Shown piece after piece: positions 1-5,452 of a DNA stretch of 6,048 bases; position 1 is the first letter of the stretch, and each line of letters opens with the position of its first letter. Below the pieces are notes generated by a model. That model was not told the DNA's origin. It saw only the letters and a list, made by a program, of their open reading frames with translations, and did not search any database. Origin of the DNA: Bacteroidota bacterium (GTDB lineage Bacteria; Bacteroidota; Ignavibacteria; Ignavibacteriales; Ignavibacteriaceae). Location: positions 1 to 6,048 of the forward strand of contig JADFGB010000084.1 of NCBI GenBank assembly GCA_022567875.1, written 5' to 3'. The translations under genes were made by a program, and so were the position numbers.

Positions 1-12
1 GGAAGAATAAAA

Positions 13-624
13 ATGTTATCAAAATTTCTATCTAAAATAATTTCTTTATTGTTTGTTTTTATTTTTACATCATCCATAATTAATGCTCAGATAAAAATTG
101 GGCTAAATGGCGGTGCTAATTTTTCTACATTCACGATTTCAGGTGTAACGGCTAACGTAACATTTAAGAGAAAATTTGGTTTTTCTATTGGAGCTATTGC
201 TGAATATCCATTATTAAAAAACTTGTCGATTCGCCTTAATATAGGATATGAACAAAGAGGTGCTCAGTACACAATTGAAAATGATAATACACTATATTTA
301 GATTATATAGAATTGACCCCCTATTTAACGTATAGTTTTATTAACTCTGAAATTATTGCACAAATAATTGGTGGTTTATCCTTTGGGCATTTATTAAATG
401 CTAAAATAAATATATTGGGAAATGATGTTAACCTTAAAAATAGTTTCAATATAAGTAATATAACCACTAATTTTGGTTTAGAAATTGAAAAAACAATCCT
501 AACAAAAACATCACTTATAATTACTGGAATATATTCAGTTGGCTTGAAAGACATTTCAAAAAGAGGGGTCGGCCAAAAAACTATTGATTTTAATCTAAAA
601 ATAGGTTTTTTATACAGTTTATGA
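13..624 (+). CDS. Outer-membrane beta-barrel protein, PorT / OMP_b-brl_2 type
   Basis: This gene encodes a 203-residue secreted protein that probably forms a small (about 8-stranded) beta-barrel in the outer membrane. Residues 1-25 form a signal peptide: Lys at 4 and 8, a hydrophobic core at about 9-20, and a likely cleavage after INA, leaving Gln26 as the mature N-terminus. The mature part opens with the glycine-rich strand GLNGGANFS (30-38). It then alternates polar and aromatic/aliphatic residues in strand-like stretches. The segment YLDYIELTPYLTY (95-107) resembles the conserved 'YlEiPlllk' strand of the family, and the last strand ends in an aliphatic residue (KIGFLYSL). The ATG is preceded by GGAAGA at 1-6 with 6 nt spacing, which supports this start. 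The gene looks more AT-rich than its neighbours. The promoter lies outside the window. The family fold is fairly safe, but no substrate or function can be assigned. Confidence 0.8.
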   Translation: MLSKFLSKIISLLFVFIFTSSIINAQIKIGLNGGANFSTFTISGVTANVTFKRKFGFSIGAIAEYPLLKNLSIRLNIGYEQRGAQYTIENDNTLYLDYIELTPYLTYSFINSEIIAQIIGGLSFGHLLNAKINILGNDVNLKNSFNISNITTNFGLEIEKTILTKTSLIITGIYSVGLKDISKRGVGQKTIDFNLKIGFLYSL

Positions 625-634
625 CTCCGCTCTA

Positions 635-660
635 AAAAGCCTAATAAATCTGAGGTTTTT
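635..660. terminator. Weak hairpin between convergent genes, possible bidirectional terminator
   Basis: AAAAGCCT at 635-642 can pair with AGGTTTTT at 653-660. This gives an 8-bp stem with one G-T wobble and a 10-nt loop. The A-rich left arm and T-rich right arm give a U tract in transcripts of either strand. It fills the 44-nt gap between the beta-barrel gene (stop at 624) and the transketolase gene (stop at 669 on the other strand), where a shared terminator is expected. Only three pairs are G-C or C-G-type strong pairs or their neighbours, so the stem is weak. Confidence 0.45.
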
Positions 661-668
661 AAATAAGT

Positions 669-2675
669 TTAAATTAATCTTTTAGCTGTATTGTAAATAT
701 TGTCATCAGTAAAACCGTAATTTTCAAACAGTGTTTTGTATGGTGCGGAAGAGCCGAATCCTTCTATGCTGATAGAAATTCCTTCATCACCCACATATTT
801 TCCCCAGCCTTGTTTTACGCCGGCTTCAACAGAGACTCTTGCTTTTACGGATGTAGGTAAAACACTTTCTTTATATTCTTCAGTCTGTGCTTCAAACAAT
901 TCCCAGCTTGGAAAGCTCACTACTCTTGTTCCTATCCCTTCTGTTTCTAACTTTTCGGCGGCACTTAAAATCAACTCAACCTCTGAGCCTGAAGCCATTA
1001 AAATTATCTTTAAATCATTTTCACTTTCTTTTAATACGTAAGCACCTTTTAATAAATTATCCGCACTTGCATATTTGTTTCTGTCAATCACGGTAAGTTT
1101 TTGTCTTGTTAATATTAAAGCAACCGGGCTTCCTTTATGTTCAATTGCTGCCTGCCAGGCATAAACGGATTCATTTGCATCTGCGGGACGGATAACAACA
1201 ACATTAGGAATTGCCCTAAGTGCAGCAAGATGTTCAACCGGTTGATGTGTTGGTCCGTCTTCACCCAGCCCAATGCTGTCATGAGTGAAAACATAAATCG
1301 GTCTTATTTTAGAAAGAGAAGCAAGACGTATCGCGGGACGCATATAATCAGAAAAAATTAAAAACGTTGCACCGAAAGGAATAACTCCGCCGTAAATTGC
1401 CATCCCGTTTAAGATACTTGCCATTCCGTGTTCTCTAATTCCGTAGTGAATATTTCTTGCACCGTAATTTTCTTTAGACATACTTCCGTAATTATTCAAA
1501 TATGTATTTGTCGAAGGATGTAGATCGGCAGAACCTCCGAGCAAAGCCGGAAGTGTTTCTGCTATTGCATTCAAAGTTTTACCGGAAGAAGTCCTTGTTG
1601 CGATTGGTTTTTCATCAGCTTCGAAAGAAGGCAAATGTTTTTTCCATTCATCTCCATAATTTCCGTTCATTAAATCTATATACAGTTTTGCATCTTCGGG
1701 ATATTTGTTTTTGTATTCTTCAAAAAGTTTGTTCCATTCTTTTTCCTTTTCACTTCCTTTTTCAATTACCGTTTTAAATAATTCTGTTACTTCATCGGGG
1801 ACATAAAAGCTCTTGTCTACAGGCCAGTTTAAATTCTTTTTAGTTAGCTTTATTTCTTCTTCGCCCAAAGGTGAGCCGTGTACACCGGATGTATCCTGCT
1901 TGTTTGGGCTTCCGTAACCGATATTTGTATCACAAATTATTAAAGATGGTTTACCATTTTCATTTTGTGCTTCGGTAATTGCTTCGTTTAATTTTTCTAA
2001 ATCGTTTACATCGTCAACTTTAATTGTCTGCCATCCGTAAGAGGTAAATCTTTTTTCAATGTCTTCGGAAAATGAAAGGGAAGTAGAACCGTCAATTGAG
2101 ATATGATTATTGTCGTACAAAAAAATCAACTTGCTTAATTTTAAGTGTCCGGCAATTGATGCAGCTTCATGCGAAAGACCCTCCATTAAATCACCGTCGC
2201 TGCAAATTCCATAGATAAAATGGTCTAAAATTTTGTATTCTTCTCTGTTGAACTGTGCAGCAAGATGTTCCTCTGCAATTGCCATTCCCACAGCATTAGC
2301 AAATCCCTGTCCCAAAGGACCTGTTGTTGTTTCAACACCAGGTGTAAGTCCGAATTCGGGATGTCCCGGGGTTATGCTTTTCCACTGACGGAAATTTTTT
2401 AAGTCATCCATTAAAACATCGTATCCGCATAAGTGAAGTATTCCGTATAAAAGCATGCTTCCGTGTCCGGCGGAAAGTATAAACCTGTCCCGGTTTAACC
2501 ATTTTGGATTCCGGGGATTGTGATTTATAAAATTTTTGTAGAGAGTATATGCTATTGGTGCACAGCCCATCGGCATACCAGGGTGCCCAGAATTAGCTTT
2601 TTGAATGGCATCGACGGCTAAAAATCTTAATGTATTTATTGCTAATTGATCAAGTTCATTTGTAGTTGCAGACAT
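669..2675 (-). CDS. tkt: Transketolase
   Basis: This is a 668-residue, full-length cytoplasmic transketolase (EC 2.2.1.1). The enzyme is thiamine-diphosphate dependent and moves two-carbon ketol units between sugar phosphates in the non-oxidative pentose phosphate pathway, yielding ribose 5-P and erythrose 4-P. The N-terminal cofactor domain has SGHPGMPMG (29-37), AGHG (69-72), GHPE (104-107), GPLGQG (119-124), the diphosphate/metal motif from SDGDLMEG (159-166) to DNN (188-190), and GVHG (264-267). The central Pyr domain has RTSSG (361-365), GGSADL (380-385), REHGM (414-418) with the catalytic Glu415, and HDSIGLGEDGPTHQP (465-479) with Asp473 and His477. Arg524 in LTRQK matches the phosphate-binding arginine. 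The C-terminal domain runs from about residue 540. I see no missing catalytic residue. The start is supported by GGAG (minus strand, 2682-2685) 6 nt upstream. The gene lies downstream of the permease on the same strand after a 95-nt gap, so it may have its own promoter. It looks richer in GC than the flanking genes. Confidence 0.98.
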   Translation of the reverse strand: MSATTNELDQLAINTLRFLAVDAIQKANSGHPGMPMGCAPIAYTLYKNFINHNPRNPKWLNRDRFILSAGHGSMLLYGILHLCGYDVLMDDLKNFRQWKSITPGHPEFGLTPGVETTTGPLGQGFANAVGMAIAEEHLAAQFNREEYKILDHFIYGICSDGDLMEGLSHEAASIAGHLKLSKLIFLYDNNHISIDGSTSLSFSEDIEKRFTSYGWQTIKVDDVNDLEKLNEAITEAQNENGKPSLIICDTNIGYGSPNKQDTSGVHGSPLGEEEIKLTKKNLNWPVDKSFYVPDEVTELFKTVIEKGSEKEKEWNKLFEEYKNKYPEDAKLYIDLMNGNYGDEWKKHLPSFEADEKPIATRTSSGKTLNAIAETLPALLGGSADLHPSTNTYLNNYGSMSKENYGARNIHYGIREHGMASILNGMAIYGGVIPFGATFLIFSDYMRPAIRLASLSKIRPIYVFTHDSIGLGEDGPTHQPVEHLAALRAIPNVVVIRPADANESVYAWQAAIEHKGSPVALILTRQKLTVIDRNKYASADNLLKGAYVLKESENDLKIILMASGSEVELILSAAEKLETEGIGTRVVSFPSWELFEAQTEEYKESVLPTSVKARVSVEAGVKQGWGKYVGDEGISISIEGFGSSAPYKTLFENYGFTDDNIYNTAKRLI

Positions 2676-2681
2676 TTATTA

Positions 2682-2685
2682 CTCC
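2682..2685 (-). promoter_or_regulatory. Ribosome binding site of transketolase
   Basis: GGAG on the minus strand lies 6 nt before the ATG at 2675. Its position fixes the transketolase start and shows that Shine-Dalgarno initiation is used here. Confidence 0.75.
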
Positions 2686-2743
2686 AAGTGAATAAAAATA
2701 TTAGAAGAATATCAATTCAAATATATTAAAAAATGTAAATGAA

Positions 2744-2749
2744 ATTATA
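2744..2749 (-). promoter_or_regulatory. Possible -10 element for transketolase
   Basis: A perfect TATAAT occurs on the minus strand, about 70 nt before the transketolase ATG and just after the permease stop. There is no good -35 at the usual spacing (the best match, TTTGCC, shares 3 of 6 bases). In DNA this AT-rich the hexamer could be chance. It lies within the palindrome ATTATAAT (2744-2751), so the same hexamer also reads on the other strand. Confidence 0.2.
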
Positions 2750-2770
2750 ATTAAGGTTGGATAAGGCAAA

Positions 2771-3670
2771 TTAATTTTCCTTTTTTGGTTTTGTGTTTGC
2801 CTTTGTAACAAAGTAAACCCCGATAATAATTAATACCATTCCTAATAGATGCAGAGGGAAAAAGGCTTCACCATCAATTACACCCCACAAAACTGCAATG
2901 ATAGGAATTAAATATGTTACAGATGTAGCAGAAACAGCTGATGTGGTTTGTATTAACTTGTTAAATAGAATCAGTGCGAAAGCGGTTCCCACAGCACCTA
3001 AAATAAAAACAGCACCAAGTGAGGTCCATGTTTCACTTGTATTTTGAAAACTAGTAAAAAAATCCGTATTAAAAAGATATATAACTGCAAAAGGAAAAAT
3101 TGTAAAAATTGAAACAGAAGTAAGCACTTTCGGATTGAATTCATTTAAATGAATTTTAATAACATTAGCGCTTATTCCGTAGCAGATAGTTGCAGCCACA
3201 ACAAGTAATGCGTAATAATTCATAGAACTTAGCTCACCGGAACTACCTACAAAACTTAATCCCACTGTGCCGATTAGTCCGATAATTAATCCTAAGAATT
3301 CACCCCAATGTAATTTATTTTTAAAGGCAATCAACCCAACAATTAGTGTAAACATTGGGGTTAGGGAATTAAGCACCCCGGTCAATCCGCTTTCAAGACC
3401 TGTTTCAGCTTCAGCAAACAGAAAGGCGGGGAAAAGATTGGCTGTAAGTCCAACAAGAAAAAGAAATTTATATTGTTTAAAAGTTATTTTTTTTAGCCTG
3501 GGTAGTGCTACAGGGAAAAGAACTATAAAAGCAAAAATCATTCTTAGTGCACCAACTTGTCCTGAAGATAAACCCAAAAGAGATTTCTTTATCAATATAA
3601 AAGAACTGCCCCATATTAAAGAAAGAGTAATTAATATTAGAATAGATAAATATTTTGGATTTTTAAGCAT
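2771..3670 (-). CDS. EamA-family (DMT superfamily) ten-helix permease
   Basis: This is a 299-residue inner-membrane transporter of the drug/metabolite transporter superfamily, a family that exports or imports amino acids, metabolites or drugs. Two EamA repeats of five helices each are visible, at roughly 7-26, 37-57, 67-85, 94-116, 123-143 and then 152-171, 181-200, 215-236, 245-266, 273-288. Family hallmarks are WGSSFI (20-25) in helix 1, NSLTPMFTLIVG (101-112) in helix 4, and YLIPIIAVLWGVIDGE (253-268) in helix 9. The tail is Lys-rich (KPKKEN). I chose the ATG at 3670 because it puts Lys3 and Lys6 just ahead of helix 1, as is usual. An in-frame TTG at 3721 would add 17 mostly hydrophobic residues. 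Neither start has a clear Shine-Dalgarno sequence. The gene is read away from the four-helix gene and towards tkt. The substrate cannot be told from sequence. Confidence 0.9.
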   Translation of the reverse strand: MLKNPKYLSILILITLSLIWGSSFILIKKSLLGLSSGQVGALRMIFAFIVLFPVALPRLKKITFKQYKFLFLVGLTANLFPAFLFAEAETGLESGLTGVLNSLTPMFTLIVGLIAFKNKLHWGEFLGLIIGLIGTVGLSFVGSSGELSSMNYYALLVVAATICYGISANVIKIHLNEFNPKVLTSVSIFTIFPFAVIYLFNTDFFTSFQNTSETWTSLGAVFILGAVGTAFALILFNKLIQTTSAVSATSVTYLIPIIAVLWGVIDGEAFFPLHLLGMVLIIIGVYFVTKANTKPKKEN

Positions 3671-3760
3671 AAAAAAAATAGTTGATGTTGATAAAAAAAA
3701 CGAAAGATAAATAATTTCCAATCTGCAAATTTATGTATTCAGGAATAAAGAAATTTTCTT

Positions 3761-3780
3761 AGCACGATATAGCAAAATAT
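3761..3780. repeat. Imperfect 10-bp tandem repeat
   Basis: Two adjacent units, AGCACGATAT and AGCAAAATAT, differ at two positions. They lie in the divergent promoter region, about 90 bp from the permease ATG and 80 bp from the four-helix ATG. The spacing of one helical turn could suit a regulator, but two units are too few to exclude chance. Confidence 0.3.
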
Positions 3781-3845
3781 AATATATTACATCTTATTAA
3801 AAAATTAAATCATTTTGAATTTCCATTTATCATATTTTTATAAAT

Positions 3846-3853
3846 AAAAAGGA
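3846..3853 (+). promoter_or_regulatory. Ribosome binding site of the four-helix gene
   Basis: AAAAAGGA ends 6 nt before the ATG at 3860. It is a good Shine-Dalgarno match and supports that start. Confidence 0.65.
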
Positions 3854-3859
3854 TCAATA

Positions 3860-4348
3860 ATGACTTTATACCCGATTGTTATAGTAATACATATTTTGTC
3901 AGCAGTAGCCTGGCTATCATTTTTACCGATAGACTACATACTAAGGAAAAATTTTAGAGAAACTAAAAATGTTCCTGTTCAAAAAAAATTAATATCAATT
4001 TGGTTAAAAACAGCTAATCTTTTGGGTATTGCAGGTATGTCAGGTATTTTAGTAACGGGAATAATTTTAGTTTCAATTTCTTCTTTGTACTCATTTTTTC
4101 AATTTTCCATGAATCATTGGCTTGCTACAAAGCAGGTTTTTATGGTTGTGCTTATAGTGATTACATTTGCTTTTTTAATACCCAATGCTAAAAAGTTAAC
4201 TTCTGAAATTGAAAAAGATTTACAGAGTGAAACAACCTTAGATGAAAATATAAATAAAAACATAGAAAAAGTTGGTAAAATTTTAAGTGTGATGAATGTA
4301 TTGGTTTTGATTAATTTTTTACTGGCAATTACACATAAATTTATTTGA
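3860..4348 (+). CDS. Four-helix membrane protein of unknown function (DUF2269/CopD-like look)
   Basis: This is a 162-residue integral inner-membrane protein. Four hydrophobic helices are visible at about 2-25, 52-75, 91-109 and 139-157. A charged cytoplasm-like loop lies at 28-50 and a highly charged linker (about 111-138) separates the last two helices. Helix 1 contains HILSAVAWLSF (11-21), a pattern of His followed by a small-residue/Trp face seen in DUF2269, CopD-like and HemJ-like small membrane proteins. Other histidines sit at the membrane edges: His86 in NHWLATKQ before helix 3, and His159 after helix 4. These could be haem or metal ligands, but that is inference only. The start is supported by AAAAAGGA at 3846-3853. 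The gene stands alone between a divergent permease and prs, 139 nt upstream of prs, and shares no evident pathway with either. The membrane topology is safe; the family assignment is tentative. Confidence 0.7.
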   Translation: MTLYPIVIVIHILSAVAWLSFLPIDYILRKNFRETKNVPVQKKLISIWLKTANLLGIAGMSGILVTGIILVSISSLYSFFQFSMNHWLATKQVFMVVLIVITFAFLIPNAKKLTSEIEKDLQSETTLDENINKNIEKVGKILSVMNVLVLINFLLAITHKFI

Positions 4349-4359
4349 TAAAAGAATAA

Positions 4360-4382
4360 ATATTTAAGTGATTTTTAAATAT
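4360..4382. repeat. AT-only inverted repeat after the four-helix gene
   Basis: ATATTTAA (4360-4367) and TTAAATAT (4375-4382) are perfect complements around a 7-nt loop. The repeat begins 12 nt after the stop codon. All eight pairs are A-T and no T run follows on the + strand, so it is a poor intrinsic terminator. It might mark a 3' end or a protein site. Confidence 0.35.
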
Positions 4383-4419
4383 AAAAAGGTTGGATATAAA
4401 CTATTTTATATTAATTAAG

Positions 4420-4448
4420 TTGACATAATTTACTGTAATACTTATATT
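4420..4448 (+). promoter_or_regulatory. Near-consensus sigma-70 promoter for prs-rplY
   Basis: A perfect -35 hexamer TTGACA (4420-4425) is followed by a 17-bp spacer and a -10 hexamer TATATT (4443-4448), which matches 5 of 6 consensus bases. Transcription would begin near 4455, giving a leader of about 33 nt before the prs ATG at 4488. The palindrome TTAATTAA (4411-4418) lies just upstream of the -35. This is the best promoter in the window and points to strong, constitutive expression. It is unlike the TTTG / TAnnTTTG promoters of typical Bacteroidetes. Confidence 0.75.
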
Positions 4449-4487
4449 TCTTAACTATTTTTTTAATAATTCAAGTAAAAAAAATTA

Positions 4488-5435
4488 ATGGTTTCGAGTG
4501 AATATAAAATTTTTTCCGGCGGTTCAAATTTACCGTTAGCAGAAAAAATTTCTAAAAACCTTGACCTTCCTTTAGGAAACATTGAACTTAAAAAATTTAG
4601 TGACGGCGAAATATGGGTTAAGTATGGTGAAAATATTCGTGGAAGTGATGTATTTATAATACAGTCCACATCACCTCCAGCCGAAAATTTAATGGAATTG
4701 TTAATAATGATTGATGCTGCAAAAAGAGCATCGGCAAATAGAATTACAGCAGTTATACCATATTTTGGATATGCAAGACAGGATAGAAAAGATCAACCCC
4801 GTGTTGCTATTACTGCAAAACTTATTGCTAATTTAATTACTGTTGCCGGTGCCGATAGAGTGATGACAATGGATCTTCACGCTGCTCAGCTCCAAGGTTT
4901 TTTTGATATTCCTTTTGACCATCTTTACGGTTCGACTGTATTCAGTGGTTTGGTAAAAAACGAAGATGGTAATACCGTTGTGGTTTCACCCGATGTTGGC
5001 GGACTTAAAATGGCAAGATCATATGCGAAAAGAATACAAGCAGATCTTGTTGTTATTGATAAAAGAAGACCGCATCAAAATCTTGCGGAAGTAGTAAATA
5101 TTATTGGTGATGTTAAAAATAAAAATGTTCTTATAGTTGACGATTTAATAGATACAGCGGGTACATTTGTCGGTGCTATTGAAGCATTAAAAGATAAGGG
5201 TGCAAAAGATATATTTGGTGCAATAACACACCCTTTGTTTTCTGGACCTGCTATTAAAAGAATAAAAGAATCACAATTAACAAAACTATATGTAACAGAT
5301 TCAATTCCATTAAATACAGAAGGAATAGAAGATAAAATTTTTGTTGTTACTGCATCTAATTTATTTGCGGAGGCAATTAAAAGAACTTTTAATAATGAAT
5401 CAATCAGTTCACTTTTTGAAATTGATAAAGGATAA
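4488..5435 (+). CDS. prs: Ribose-phosphate pyrophosphokinase (PRPP synthetase), class I
   Basis: This cytoplasmic enzyme (EC 2.7.6.1) transfers pyrophosphate from ATP to ribose 5-phosphate to make PRPP, the precursor of purines, pyrimidines, NAD, His and Trp. At 315 residues it matches the usual class I length. Visible motifs are FSDGEI (37-42), the ATP-binding RQDRK (97-101), PRVAITAK (104-111), MDLHAAQLQGFF (128-139) with catalytic His131, SPDVGG (167-172), the flexible-loop DKRRP (191-195), and the PRPP-binding VLIVDDLIDTAGT (214-226). The C-terminus has TDSIPL (270-275) and a typical ESISSLF ending. Nothing essential is missing. The start MVSSEYKIFSGGSN agrees with family N-termini, but the ATG has only an A-rich stretch upstream and no Shine-Dalgarno. 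It is probably driven by the promoter at 4420-4448 and co-transcribed with rplY, which begins 17 nt after its stop. Class I enzymes are typically controlled by ADP and phosphate. Confidence 0.98.
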   Translation: MVSSEYKIFSGGSNLPLAEKISKNLDLPLGNIELKKFSDGEIWVKYGENIRGSDVFIIQSTSPPAENLMELLIMIDAAKRASANRITAVIPYFGYARQDRKDQPRVAITAKLIANLITVAGADRVMTMDLHAAQLQGFFDIPFDHLYGSTVFSGLVKNEDGNTVVVSPDVGGLKMARSYAKRIQADLVVIDKRRPHQNLAEVVNIIGDVKNKNVLIVDDLIDTAGTFVGAIEALKDKGAKDIFGAITHPLFSGPAIKRIKESQLTKLYVTDSIPLNTEGIEDKIFVVTASNLFAEAIKRTFNNESISSLFEIDKG

Positions 5436-5443
5436 TTTAGTTT

Positions 5444-5447
5444 GGAG
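5444..5447 (+). promoter_or_regulatory. Ribosome binding site of rplY
   Basis: GGAG lies 5 nt before the ATG at 5453, in the 17-nt gap after prs. It decides the rplY start and supports translation from a prs-rplY transcript. Confidence 0.7.
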
Positions 5448-5452
5448 ATACT

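Larger units (their letters stand above)
3671..3859. other. Divergent intergenic region
   Basis: This AT-rich stretch of 189 nt separates the divergently read permease and four-helix genes, so it should hold promoters for both. I see no near-consensus promoter on either strand. It contains an imperfect tandem repeat of ten bases, AGCACGATAT then AGCAAAATAT (3761-3780), with 8 of 10 bases identical. There is no RNA gene or additional ORF that I would support. Confidence 0.6.

Noticed and set aside
321..554. 77-codon open frame on the minus strand
   Set aside because: It is antisense to the beta-barrel gene, which has a signal peptide, an RBS and family motifs.
736..1777. Several + strand open frames of 69-101 codons
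   Set aside because: All are antisense to transketolase, whose motifs are continuous here. The translations are low-complexity Ser/Leu/Phe-rich shadows.
3267..3710. 147-codon open frame on the + strand
   Set aside because: It lies almost wholly antisense to the clear EamA permease. Its translation has no coherent domain or membrane pattern and it lacks an SD site.
3815..3844. TTGAAT, 18 bp, TATAAA as a promoter for the four-helix gene
   Set aside because: The hexamers are fair, but transcription would begin near 3851, inside the RBS and only about 9 nt before the ATG. It is likely chance in AT-rich DNA.
2753..4396. AAGGTTGGATA occurring in two intergenic regions (2753-2763 and 4386-4396)
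   Set aside because: A few shared 11-mers are expected by chance in 6 kb of biased composition. The two sites have no matching context relative to genes on the same strand.
4463..4669. 68-codon open frame on the minus strand
   Set aside because: It is antisense to the prs N-terminus and leader, with no sign of a real protein.
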